Source of the DNA: an uncultured Roseburia sp.
GTDB lineage: Bacteria; Bacillota; Clostridia; Lachnospirales; Lachnospiraceae
DNA length: 64,000 bases
Direction of reading: 5' to 3'
Assembly (NCBI GenBank): GCA_900539115.1
Contig: UQAQ01000006.1
Span: forward strand, 1-64,000
Shown: in pieces, positions 26,313-34,614 of the stretch
Layout: each line of letters begins with the position of its first letter
Position numbering within the stretch: the first letter of the stretch is position 1
The notes under the pieces: generated by a model
What the model was told of the DNA's origin: nothing
The model's input: only the letters and a program-made list of their open reading frames with translations
The model's database searches: none
Translations under genes and position numbers: made by a program

Positions 26313-28391
26313 TTATAACATGAATTTTTTAATCAATTGCTGCATGGTCGAAACATTTGCCAAACTTTCCGAAACCATATCGCTGGCACGAACCGTTGAC
26401 TCGGCAAGTACATTCGTTTTATCCGCCACATCCGAAACTCCGGCCGCTGATTCACTTGTTGCCTGACCGATCACTTCCAGAGATTGGACTATCTCATTCA
26501 TCGCTTTTTCCAGTGTATCCATACGGACGTGAATATCTTCCATAAAATTCTCGAAAGTGGTTGCATCTTCGCTGTACATTTCTCCCAATTTACCGAAATC
26601 TTTGTAATCCTTCATTACCGTATTTTCCAAAAATCCTGTAGATGTACCGATACAAGTCTGCATATTCCTTGTCGCCTCTTGCACTTCCTCTACCATTTTC
26701 TTAATATCATCTGCCGAAACCTGCGTCTGTCCTGCAAGACTTCCAATCTCAGATGCCACTACTGCAAATCCTTTCCCTGCTTCTCCGGCTCTCGCCGCCT
26801 CAATGGAGGCATTCAGTGCCAAAAGATTGGTCTGCTCTGAGATCTCACTAATTGTCTGCACCAGCTCATGGATTTTGGAAACTGCCGCCGCCTGCTGCAG
26901 GGCCGAATCCGATTTTTCTTTCAACTCCGCATAAATTTCCATAGTACGTTCGTTTGCTTCTCTGGTATGCTCTTTCAAATTTTTTGCGCGTTCTTTAATC
27001 TCTTTGGATATTTCACTTCCTTGAACGGATGCCTGATTGATATCCTGTACATTTCCATTTACATTATCCACATTTTTCAAGATTACTTCCATGGTAGAGG
27101 CTGATTCTTGCATTCCGGCAGACATCTGTTCCATCGTAGCTGAATTATCCTGACAAAGTTCATTGGTTTCTTCCATCGTCTTCTCCAAGATGCCAATGCC
27201 ATCATTTACAACAGTACATGAATTTTCAATCTGTCCGGCCATATTTCCGAGTTCTCCACTCATAACAGCCACTTCCTGAGCCATAACACCAATTTCATCT
27301 TTCCGCTTGGACAACAGTGCAACGCGCTCGTCCTTTTGGAGATTTAATTGTGCAATTTTAGCAATAACCGACGTAATCTGCTTCATCGGTTTTGCTATCG
27401 TTCCACTTATGAACCAGCTGCAAATACTTGTCAGAATAAACGCCGCTATCAGATACAATATCATTGTTTTAAGAAGAGCTTTTGAATTCGCCTCAATATC
27501 TGCCACCGGGGCCGTCAATATATACTTCATGCCATTTTGAATGGTCTGGTACGCCATCTTTTTCTCTTCGCCCTGATAATGATAACCAAGAACGGTATTC
27601 TCTTTGTCTGCATCCGCGACAATCGCGCCTACTTCTGCTACTTTCTCTTCCAGTTTATCACCCAGCTGAAATTCTTTGTGCTGTACAAAACCACCCTCGG
27701 AATCCACAAGACAAGAATACCCATTCTCATAAATCGTCGCTTCTTCAACCTGCTTTTGAATGGTATCCAAACTGATATCCATACCAATAATTCCTACTGA
27801 CACATCATCAATATAAATCGGTATTACATAAGAAATCATTGTAACATTGATATTCTCATTAAGATACGGATTCATCCATGTTGGTTTTTTATTTTCTACC
27901 GGAATATAGTACCATCCCACATGTTCCAGATCAGTTTTGTCATATGTACTAAAATCCGTCGGATCTACACTTTCAAAGCCATCATCTGTAGAATTTCGCG
28001 TCAGAAAAACCCCGGATGTCGGCGGCGTAAAATCCGGATTATATCTTGCATACGCTGTCAATGCTCCGTCTGTATTCTCTGCAAAACGCAGCACCGTATT
28101 TTCAATCTTTTTTGTATAATTTTCTACATAATTCGAACTGGTCTTAAATGAATCAAAATCATCCAGCTCACTTACAGCGATCTCTGTCAATGTCGCTACC
28201 GATTGCTGTATTCCCGATAAGATGCTGTCCAATTTTGCCTTTGTCTCCTCCGACTTGGCAAGCATCAATGTTTCCGAATCCTCCGTCGCCATATGTCCCG
28301 AATAATAATAACTTAAGCCCCCCAGACTAAGTCCCATTATCAACGCACATATCACTGCAATTGCTACAATTCTTTTTCTTATTGTGTTCAC
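26313..28391 (-). CDS. Methyl-accepting chemotaxis protein with dCache sensor
   Basis: Transmembrane chemoreceptor that signals through CheA and CheW. With the GTG start at 28391 (GAGGGG 9 nt upstream) it has 692 residues: TM1 near 5-27, a double-Cache extracytoplasmic ligand domain to about 300, TM2, a HAMP domain, and a signalling domain with the conserved hairpin EQTNLLALNASIEAARAG. The reading frame is open 34 codons further upstream, but that region holds the promoter at 28465-28493. The ligand is unknown. No chemotaxis operon is nearby. Confidence 0.93.
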   Translation of the reverse strand: MNTIRKRIVAIAVICALIMGLSLGGLSYYYSGHMATEDSETLMLAKSEETKAKLDSILSGIQQSVATLTEIAVSELDDFDSFKTSSNYVENYTKKIENTVLRFAENTDGALTAYARYNPDFTPPTSGVFLTRNSTDDGFESVDPTDFSTYDKTDLEHVGWYYIPVENKKPTWMNPYLNENINVTMISYVIPIYIDDVSVGIIGMDISLDTIQKQVEEATIYENGYSCLVDSEGGFVQHKEFQLGDKLEEKVAEVGAIVADADKENTVLGYHYQGEEKKMAYQTIQNGMKYILTAPVADIEANSKALLKTMILYLIAAFILTSICSWFISGTIAKPMKQITSVIAKIAQLNLQKDERVALLSKRKDEIGVMAQEVAVMSGELGNMAGQIENSCTVVNDGIGILEKTMEETNELCQDNSATMEQMSAGMQESASTMEVILKNVDNVNGNVQDINQASVQGSEISKEIKERAKNLKEHTREANERTMEIYAELKEKSDSALQQAAAVSKIHELVQTISEISEQTNLLALNASIEAARAGEAGKGFAVVASEIGSLAGQTQVSADDIKKMVEEVQEATRNMQTCIGTSTGFLENTVMKDYKDFGKLGEMYSEDATTFENFMEDIHVRMDTLEKAMNEIVQSLEVIGQATSESAAGVSDVADKTNVLAESTVRASDMVSESLANVSTMQQLIKKFML

Positions 28392-28464
28392 TAAAATCAA
28401 CCCCTCTTTAATTACAAATTTAATCTTGAACCGAAACGGTTTCCTGCATAAAACTGTTGAATCA

Positions 28465-28493
28465 AGGATACCATTTTTCCACTTTTTTTTCAA
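28465..28493 (-). promoter_or_regulatory. Chemoreceptor gene promoter
   Basis: -35 TTGAAA (28488-28493), 17-nt spacer, -10 TATCCT (28465-28470). It is located between the diguanylate cyclase stop and the chemoreceptor start. Confidence 0.65.
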
Positions 28494-28509
28494 TATTTTT
28501 TATTGTTTT

Positions 28510-29802
28510 TTATACAGATTGCTTTTGCTTCTCGCAAACCACTTGGTCTCTTCCGTTCCTTTTTCCCTCATAAAGTGCGCAGTCCGCGCCTTTCACCATG
28601 GATTCAATGCTCTTTTCACAATCTCCTGCTGCCACTCCGATCGTCAGCGTGACATGAAAATAGTCATTGTGATAACGCAGTTCCGTGCGATGTAATTTCT
28701 CCATAAGCTGTTTTGCAAAATTTACAGATTCTTCCAGCGTGAAGTGTTTGAATATGATCAAAAATTCTTCGCCGCCCCAGCGCGACACATAGCCTTGTCT
28801 GCCTACCTGTGTCTGCAAAAGTTCCGACACTTTGCGAAGCACCATGTCTCCACAGTCATGTCCATAACAGTCATTGAACTTTTTGAAAAAATCAATATCT
28901 GCGATTGCGATGGAAAATGGCTCTCCGGTATCCTTTGCCTCCTCTTTTACCTGTTTCATCCATATTTCACCATAATGACGGTTATACAGCCCCGTCAGCG
29001 AATCTCTCTGTACCAGATCGCGAAGCGAATGCTGCATACGAACCGCCGTCCCCGCCATCTGGCCAATCTCGTCTTTCCTCTTTGTCACCATCTCACTCAA
29101 TTCCACCGTAAAATCTCCCTCTTCCACATTTTCGAGAAATCGCTGCAGCTGGCGGAATGCTCGATTTAAATGATCCGCATAATTCCAAATAACAAAGATT
29201 AAAATAATCATCGACAAAAGGATCAATAACAATATCGGTACAACACTCTTCCACACGATCCAATTCACATAATCCGATGGCTTTCCGGCAAATACCATAC
29301 CTACACATTGGTCATTTTCGTCAAAAAGCGGACAATAATAAGAAAAATAATTTTCGTTTTCAATAGTCGATTTGCTATAAAAATGTGCCTGCTGACCCTC
29401 ATACACCTCTTTTTTAACAATGCTGTTGATCCGCGTCCCAACAATCGGATCTCCGTTTTTATCTTTGATCGTTGTTATAACGCGAACATCTTTGTAAAAT
29501 ATTGTAACATCCGTCCCCGAGCATTCTTTATAATGTTCCAGAAATTTTGATGCTCCATCTACCTTCTTTTTACCTTTGTACAATGATTTCGATACACTAT
29601 CATAGGAATATTCTCCCGGATAAGCCTCTTCATACAGATACATCGTCATACGGGCTACATTTTCAAGTCCTGTTTCCACTTCCTGGTATATCGAGTTTTT
29701 TGTCTGGTAAACACTGCATATAATAATACATATCCCTAGTACCACCACCGGAAACAATATCGCCCGCAGCATTGACTCACGTAATTTTGATTTCTTTTTC
29801 AT
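28510..29802 (-). CDS. Membrane diguanylate cyclase (Cache-HAMP-GGDEF)
   Basis: Predicted to make cyclic di-GMP. The 430 residues have TM1 (about 12-32), an extracytoplasmic single-Cache-like sensor, TM2 (about 188-208), a HAMP linker and a GGDEF domain (about 268-425). The catalytic loop is RWGGEEF, preceded by DSLTGLYNRHY and the metal-binding IADIDFFKKFND, so it looks active. No RxxD inhibitory site is obvious before GGEEF. The ATG at 29802 follows GAGG; a GTG two codons earlier is less likely. Confidence 0.92.
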   Translation of the reverse strand: MKKKSKLRESMLRAILFPVVVLGICIIICSVYQTKNSIYQEVETGLENVARMTMYLYEEAYPGEYSYDSVSKSLYKGKKKVDGASKFLEHYKECSGTDVTIFYKDVRVITTIKDKNGDPIVGTRINSIVKKEVYEGQQAHFYSKSTIENENYFSYYCPLFDENDQCVGMVFAGKPSDYVNWIVWKSVVPILLLILLSMIILIFVIWNYADHLNRAFRQLQRFLENVEEGDFTVELSEMVTKRKDEIGQMAGTAVRMQHSLRDLVQRDSLTGLYNRHYGEIWMKQVKEEAKDTGEPFSIAIADIDFFKKFNDCYGHDCGDMVLRKVSELLQTQVGRQGYVSRWGGEEFLIIFKHFTLEESVNFAKQLMEKLHRTELRYHNDYFHVTLTIGVAAGDCEKSIESMVKGADCALYEGKRNGRDQVVCEKQKQSV

Positions 29803-29854
29803 AGGCACCTCACATTTCTTGCATACGCTTTTTACCGCTCACTATTCTTATTCT

Positions 29855-29883
29855 AGTATACTCATTTTTTCCACTTATTGCAA
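29855..29883 (-). promoter_or_regulatory. Diguanylate cyclase promoter
   Basis: -35 TTGCAA (29878-29883), 17-nt spacer, -10 TATACT (29855-29860). It abuts the terminator of nfnB. Confidence 0.7.
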
Positions 29884-29923
29884 GTAAAAAGAGAGGAATC
29901 CTTTATCCGGAATTCCCCTCTTT
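29884..29923 (-). terminator. Rho-independent terminator of nfnAB
   Basis: AAAGAGGGGAATTCC pairs with GGATTCCTCTCTTT (29888-29923), followed by TTAC on the minus strand. Confidence 0.8.
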
Positions 29924-29947
29924 AATTCTCATTCTAATAAAATTTTA

Positions 29948-31342
29948 TTATTTGCTTTTGATGTACTCATCAATCGCCTTTGCCGCCTCTTTTCCTGCTC
30001 CCATGGCAAGAATTACGGTGGCTGCGCCTGTTACGGCATCTCCGCCGGCGTATACACCTTCACGTGTCGTCTCACCTTTTTCGTCTTTGGTGATCAGACA
30101 TCCACGGTTATTAGCATCCAGGCCCGGTGTCGTAGAACGGATCAATGGATTCGGGCTTGTACCGATTGACATGATTACAGAATCTACGTCAAGAACAAAT
30201 TCGCTTCCCTCTTTTACGATCGGACGGCGGCGGCCGCTTTCATCCGGTTCACCGAGTTCCATCTCAACGCATTTCATACCGGATACCAAACCATCCTCGT
30301 TTCCAAGAATCTCTACCGGATTATGAAGCGTCTTGAAGATGATTCCCTCTTCTTCCGCATGCTCTACTTCTTCTTTTCTTGCAGGAAGTTCTTCCATACC
30401 ACGGCGGTATACGATGTAAACTTCTTCTGCACCAAGGCGTTTTGCACTTCTTGCAGCATCCATCGCTACGTTACCACCGCCAACGACAGCAACTTTCTTT
30501 GCATGCTGGATCGGGGTCTTGCTTCCTTCTTTATAAGCTTTCATCAGGTTAATACGTGTCAGGAATTCGTTTGCAGAGTAAACGCCCTTCAAACTCTCTC
30601 CCGGAATATTCATAAATCTTGGAAGTCCGGCTCCGGAACCTACATAAACGGCTTCGTTGCCCATTTCAAACAATTCGTCGATCGTGAGGACTTTTCCGAT
30701 TACCATGTTTGTCTCTACGTCAACACCGATGGCTTTCAGGTTGTCGATCTCTTTCTGTACGATTGCTTTCGGCAGACGGAATTCCGGAATACCATAAACA
30801 AGTACACCGCCGGCAAGATGGAGTGCTTCGTAAATCGTTACTTTGTAACCCATCTTAGCAAGATCTCCGGCTACGGTAAGTCCACTCGGACCTGCTCCGA
30901 TAACAGCCACTTTATGACCGTTCTGCTCCGGCATTTCCGGTGTATCTGTGCAATGTTCTCTGTGGTAATCCGCCACAAAACGCTCCAAACGTCCGATACC
31001 AACGGCTTCACCTTTGATACCACGGACACATTTCCCCTCACATTGGTTTTCCTGTGGGCACACACGTCCACATACTGCAGGAAGAGAAGTTGATTTGGAC
31101 AGGATTTCAAACGCACCGTCCATGTCTTCGTTTGCTACGCGCTCAATAAATGCCGGAATGTCAATCTGTACCGGGCATGCGCTCTGGCAAGGTTTTTTCG
31201 GACAGTTGAGACATCTTCTTGCCTCGTTTACTGCCATCTCATAGGTGTAGCCAAGTGCTACTTCATCAAAGTTTTTATTACGAACGTCCGGGTCCTGTAC
31301 AGGCATCGGACATTTTTTCATATCCATATTACGTTCAGCCAT
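29948..31342 (-). CDS. nfnB: NADH-dependent reduced ferredoxin:NADP+ oxidoreductase, subunit B
   Basis: Large subunit of the electron-bifurcating NfnAB transhydrogenase, which couples NADPH, ferredoxin and NAD(H) in anaerobes. The 464 residues have two N-terminal [4Fe-4S] cysteine sets (CLNCPKKPCQSACP and CGRVCPQENQCEGKC), an FAD loop GAGPSGLTVAG, and an NADP(H) loop GGGNVAMDAARSAKRLGA. The same family includes glutamate synthase small subunits and sulfide dehydrogenase alpha chains. The directly adjacent nfnA partner and the lack of gltB favour NfnB. The ATG follows the nfnA stop with no gap. Confidence 0.9.
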   Translation of the reverse strand: MAERNMDMKKCPMPVQDPDVRNKNFDEVALGYTYEMAVNEARRCLNCPKKPCQSACPVQIDIPAFIERVANEDMDGAFEILSKSTSLPAVCGRVCPQENQCEGKCVRGIKGEAVGIGRLERFVADYHREHCTDTPEMPEQNGHKVAVIGAGPSGLTVAGDLAKMGYKVTIYEALHLAGGVLVYGIPEFRLPKAIVQKEIDNLKAIGVDVETNMVIGKVLTIDELFEMGNEAVYVGSGAGLPRFMNIPGESLKGVYSANEFLTRINLMKAYKEGSKTPIQHAKKVAVVGGGNVAMDAARSAKRLGAEEVYIVYRRGMEELPARKEEVEHAEEEGIIFKTLHNPVEILGNEDGLVSGMKCVEMELGEPDESGRRRPIVKEGSEFVLDVDSVIMSIGTSPNPLIRSTTPGLDANNRGCLITKDEKGETTREGVYAGGDAVTGAATVILAMGAGKEAAKAIDEYIKSK

Positions 31343-32185
31343 TTACTTTGCCTCCTTTTTTAATAAGTTGCAAGCTGCTTCGCGGGCATGTGTCTCAAAT
31401 TCTTTGTACATGGTTCCGCGGTGCATTGCCTCATCAAAATCAACCTGATGTCCGTCAAAGTCCGGTCCATCTACGCAGGCAAATTTTGTCTCTCCGCCGA
31501 CAGTCAGACGGCATCCGCCGCACATTCCCGTACCGTCGATCATAATCGGGTTCATGCTGACCATCGTCTTAATGTCATATTTTTTCGTAGTCAGGCAGAC
31601 AAATTTCATCATGATCAATGGTCCGATCGCGATTACTTCGTCGTACTGGTTGCCTTCCTGGATCAATTTTTCAAGGGCGTCCGTTACGAGACCTTTTTCT
31701 CCGTAACTTCCGTCATCTGTCATCATAACATATTTGTCGCTGGCACCTTTGAACTCATCTTCAAGAATAACCAGATCTTTATTACGAAATCCCACGATAG
31801 AATGAACTTCTGCGCCCATCTCGTGCAATTTTTTAGCAACCGGATAGGCGATCGCACAGCCAACTCCACCACCTACTACGGCAACTTTTTTCAGTCCTTC
31901 GGTATGTGTCGGCACGCCAAGTGGCCCAACAAAGTCATGAATGTATTCCCCTTCATTCAATGTATCAAGTTCCATCGTAGAACCACCGACGATCTGATAA
32001 ATAATGGTAATTGTTCCGGCCTCACGGTCAAAATCAGAAATCGTCAAAGGAATTCTTTCGCTGTCCTCTTTCGCACGAAAGATGATAAACTGTCCCGGCT
32101 CCGCTTTTTTCGCGATCAAGGGAGCTTCTACTACCATTTTGGTTACGGTAGGGTTCAGGGACTTCTTTTCCACAATTTTAAACAT
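31343..32185 (-). CDS. nfnA: NADH-dependent reduced ferredoxin:NADP+ oxidoreductase, subunit A
   Basis: Small subunit of NfnAB, related to ferredoxin-NADP+ reductase and the PyrK electron-transfer subunit. The 280-residue protein has an FAD-binding barrel (GQFIIFRAK, RIPLTISD), an NAD loop VAVVGGGVGCAIAYP, and a C-terminal [2Fe-2S] motif MCGGCRLTVGGETKFACVDG. The frame is open to 32248, but AGGAGG is 8 nt before the ATG at 32185. Together with nfnB it would balance NADPH and reduced ferredoxin in a fermenting cell. Confidence 0.92.
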   Translation of the reverse strand: MFKIVEKKSLNPTVTKMVVEAPLIAKKAEPGQFIIFRAKEDSERIPLTISDFDREAGTITIIYQIVGGSTMELDTLNEGEYIHDFVGPLGVPTHTEGLKKVAVVGGGVGCAIAYPVAKKLHEMGAEVHSIVGFRNKDLVILEDEFKGASDKYVMMTDDGSYGEKGLVTDALEKLIQEGNQYDEVIAIGPLIMMKFVCLTTKKYDIKTMVSMNPIMIDGTGMCGGCRLTVGGETKFACVDGPDFDGHQVDFDEAMHRGTMYKEFETHAREAACNLLKKEAK

Positions 32186-32236
32186 AAAAAGTGCCTCCTG
32201 TTTATTTTTTTGATAAAAATAGTCAAATTTCTTTTT

Positions 32237-32265
32237 ATCATACCACATTTTACGATGTAAATCAA
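32237..32265 (-). promoter_or_regulatory. nfnAB promoter
   Basis: -35 TTGATT (32260-32265), 17-nt spacer, -10 TATGAT (32237-32242). Confidence 0.65.
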
Positions 32266-32291
32266 GGTTTGTATCCGTTTTTAATTTGGCT

Positions 32292-32477
32292 TTATTTCGT
32301 AATTACTTGAAATCCCATAATTACAATTCCCAAAATCACAAGCACAAGGCCTGTCGCACGGTTCAATGTCTTTGGTTCCGCTTTATTGGCAAATTTTGCG
32401 GTGATCCGTACCCAGAGCAGTGTAAAGATCACGCAGAGCACAAACACCGGCATATCCGGCTTTCCGCCGATCCCCTT
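32292..32477 (-). pseudogene. C-terminal remnant of an unidentified membrane protein
   Basis: The minus strand encodes about 61 residues ending in a stop, with two hydrophobic helices (MPVFVLCVIFTLLWVRI and TGLVLVILGIVIMGFQ). There is no start codon context or upstream part. This looks like the 3' end of a multi-span transporter gene whose 5' part is gone; I cannot name the family with confidence. It is joined directly to a flavodoxin-like fragment in another frame. Confidence 0.55.
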
Positions 32478-32704
32478 TTACCGGTTTCCGCTCCCGGCCA
32501 GCCACCATTTGTCATAAACGGAATCACTGTCTTTCCGGAAAAATCCTGCGTATGCAGAAATGTCCGAACCACAGGCGCCATCGTGTACCACCACGTAGGG
32601 GTTTCCATCGCAATCACATCGTAATCTGCGATGTTTTTATCAACCGATTTAATCTCCGCCTGCCTCTTTTTGCAACATTTTGGCAATTCGCTCCGTATTT
32701 CCAT
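32478..32704 (-). pseudogene. Flavodoxin-like gene fragment
   Basis: The minus-strand frame contains IADYDVIAMETPTWWYTMAP, then VRTFLHTQDFSGKTVIPFMTNGG, the strand-loop-strand pattern of flavodoxins around the FMN site. The N-terminal FMN phosphate loop is missing, and the C-terminal part breaks off at 32490 into the membrane-protein remnant. The likely history is a deletion that removed the 3' end of one gene and the 5' end of the next. Confidence 0.65.
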
Positions 32705-32730
32705 TTGACCATGAATAGTAAACGATCAGT

Positions 32731-32774
32731 AACTTTTTCTTGACTTGGAGTTCGGCCCAAGTCAAGAAAAAGTT
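32731..32774. repeat. Perfect 18-bp inverted repeat
   Basis: AACTTTTTCTTGACTTGG (32731-32748), 8-nt loop, exact complement at 32757-32774. It resembles a bidirectional terminator hairpin with A/T-rich outer arms, at the edge of the 63-bp repeat array. Confidence 0.85.
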
Positions 32775-32779
32775 GGTGG

Positions 32780-33014
32780 AAAGGCAACGGATTTCGCTGG
32801 GTTTCCCTATTTACGCTGCCTTTTGGGCTTCTTTCCTGCTTTAAAGGCAACGAATTTCGCTGAGTTTCCCCATTTACGTTGCCTTTTCGCCCACTCCTGC
32901 CATGGAAAGGCAACGGATTCTGGCAATTTTCTCTGTTTTCGTTGCCTTTGGGGCTTCTTTCCTGCTTTAAAGGCAACAAATTTCGCTGAGTTCCCCCATT
33001 TACGTTGCCTTTTA
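32780..33014. repeat. 63-bp tandem repeat, four units
   Basis: Units begin at 32780, 32843, 32906 and 32969, exactly 63 bp apart. Each begins AAAGGCAACG or a close variant and closes with CGTTGCCTTT or a variant, so each unit is itself an imperfect hairpin. Linkers alternate: units 1 and 3 share GGGCTTCTTTCCTGC, unit 2 has CGCCCACTCCTGCC. Because 63 is a multiple of three, frames stay open on both strands, but none has a start with a ribosome binding site. The unit sizes and divergence do not fit a CRISPR array. Confidence 0.9.
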
Positions 33015-33016
33015 TC

Positions 33017-33045
33017 TTGACAAACCTTCTAATAAAGTATACATT
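33017..33045 (+). promoter_or_regulatory. mrp promoter
   Basis: -35 TTGACA (33017-33022) with -10 TACATT at 17 nt (33040-33045), or TATACA at 15 nt. It gives a leader of about 90 nt before mrp. Confidence 0.6.
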
Positions 33046-33144
33046 ATTAACAGGGTCGAAAAGTCATCCGTCAACCATGTTTACATGAGAAAGCCGGTGC
33101 TCTTACCCCTAGTGAAAACCATTTCAGAAAGTGAGGAATAGAAA

Positions 33145-33978
33145 ATGAGTGAATGTACTCATGATTGCTCTTCCTGCAGTTCAAACTGCTCCGGAGCACA
33201 ACCACAATCATTGATAGCAAGCCCGCATGAGGGCAGTTCGATAAAAAAAGTTATTGGCGTCGTCAGCGGAAAGGGCGGTGTCGGAAAATCCATGGTAACC
33301 GATCTTCTCGCTGTGGCATTTAGCCGCAAGGGATATCATTGTGCCATTATGGATGCCGATATCACGGGGCCTTCGATACCAAAAGCATTTGGTCTGACGC
33401 AAAAAGCAGAGGGAACTCAGGATACCATTTATCCGGTTAAAACAAAGACCGGTATCGACGTTATGTCGATCAATCTTCTTTTGGAAAATGAAACCGATCC
33501 TGTCATCTGGCGTGGCCCGGTCATCGCCGGCGCTGTGAAACAATTTTGGACGGACGTTCTGTGGGAAGATGTCGATTATATGTTTGTCGATATGCCGCCG
33601 GGAACCGGTGATGTCCCGCTTACGGTGTTCCAGTCGCTGCCGCTTGATGGCATCGTTGTCGTTACGACGCCGCAGGATCTGGTATCCATGATCGTAGGAA
33701 AAGCCGTCAAAATGGCAGAAATGATGGACGTTCCTGTACTTGGTATCGTAGAAAATATGAGTTATGTAGAATGTCCGGACTGCGGAAAGAAAATTTCCAT
33801 CTTTGGCGAAAGCCACGTAAAAGAAGTTGCTGACAAATACAATCTTCTCGTACTCAGCCAGCTTCCGATCAATCCTTCACTTACGGCAGCAGTCGATGCC
33901 GGCAAGGTGGAAGATCTGGAATTTTCTTACATGGATGATGCTGTTAAGATCATTGAAAACACAGAACAGAAAGCGTGA
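33145..33978 (+). CDS. Mrp/NBP35-family P-loop ATPase, iron-sulfur carrier
   Basis: A 277-residue ParA-like ATPase of the Mrp/ApbC/NBP35 family that binds and transfers [4Fe-4S] clusters to apoproteins. It has an N-terminal Cys-rich segment (CTHDCSSCSSNC), the deviant Walker A SGKGGVGKS at about 43-51, the FVDMPPGTGD motif, and a C-terminal CPDCGKK cluster ligand pair. GTGAGG precedes the ATG. thiN follows 8 nt downstream. These are two of the few plus-strand genes here. Confidence 0.95.
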   Translation: MSECTHDCSSCSSNCSGAQPQSLIASPHEGSSIKKVIGVVSGKGGVGKSMVTDLLAVAFSRKGYHCAIMDADITGPSIPKAFGLTQKAEGTQDTIYPVKTKTGIDVMSINLLLENETDPVIWRGPVIAGAVKQFWTDVLWEDVDYMFVDMPPGTGDVPLTVFQSLPLDGIVVVTTPQDLVSMIVGKAVKMAEMMDVPVLGIVENMSYVECPDCGKKISIFGESHVKEVADKYNLLVLSQLPINPSLTAAVDAGKVEDLEFSYMDDAVKIIENTEQKA

Positions 33979-33986
33979 GCATAACA

Positions 33987-34610
33987 ATGGAAACATGCTA
34001 TATATTCGGTGCAGGGGATTTTACTCCCTGCACCATTGATTTAACTTCAAAAGATCTGGTAATTGCAGCAGACGGAGGATATGACTATCTCATCCTTCTT
34101 GGTTTGCGTGCCGATGTCGTACTGGGCGACTTTGACTCCGTCACTTCCCCGGATTTATGGGACGACGCAATTTGCGAAAAATTGACCTATCCACCGGAAA
34201 AAGACGATACCGACATGATGCTCGCCATCAAACTCGGTCTTTCCCGCGGCTACCGCGAATTTGCCATTTATGGCGGACTTGGTGGCAGACTGGACCACAC
34301 CATTGCCAATATTCAGGCTCTTACCTATCTCGCAGGCGAAGGCGCTTCCGGTATTTTATACGGTGATTCTTATGCACTTACCGTCATCAAAGACAGCAGT
34401 TTTACCATTCCAAAAGATGCTACGGGCATGGTTTCCGTATTTTCCCTCAGCGATTCCAGCGAAAATGTATCAATCAAAGGATTAAAATATGAAGTGGATG
34501 GAGTTACACTAACCAATGCATTTCCACTCGGAGTAAGCAATGAAACAACTGCCAAAAAAGGAATTATCAGCGTGGGATCCGGTACTTTGTTGATCTTGTG
34601 GCATCCGTAA
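33987..34610 (+). CDS. thiN: Thiamine diphosphokinase
   Basis: Converts thiamine to thiamine diphosphate with ATP. The 207 residues contain ADGGYDYL, the acidic VLGDFDSV, PPEKDDTDMMLAI and GGLGGRLDHTIANI, all typical of thiamine pyrophosphokinase, then a C-terminal beta domain. An overlapping GTG at 33975 is possible, but the ATG at 33987 gives the usual N-terminus. No TPP riboswitch is seen. Its end is 4 nt from the end of the convergent Abi gene. Confidence 0.94.
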   Translation: METCYIFGAGDFTPCTIDLTSKDLVIAADGGYDYLILLGLRADVVLGDFDSVTSPDLWDDAICEKLTYPPEKDDTDMMLAIKLGLSRGYREFAIYGGLGGRLDHTIANIQALTYLAGEGASGILYGDSYALTVIKDSSFTIPKDATGMVSVFSLSDSSENVSIKGLKYEVDGVTLTNAFPLGVSNETTAKKGIISVGSGTLLILWHP

Positions 34611-34614
34611 GATG

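Noticed and set aside
29948..31342. Glutamate synthase small subunit
   Set aside because: The family fits, but no large subunit is adjacent, and the directly coupled FAD/[2Fe-2S] subunit matches the NfnAB pair better.
32780..33014. Possible CRISPR array
   Set aside because: Only four units, with palindromic unit ends that are imperfect and linkers that repeat instead of being unique. No cas genes are present.
32614..33020. Frames of 91 and 121 codons on both strands with 21-residue repeats
   Set aside because: They stay open only because the 63-bp repeat is a multiple of three; neither has a ribosome binding site or a convincing start.
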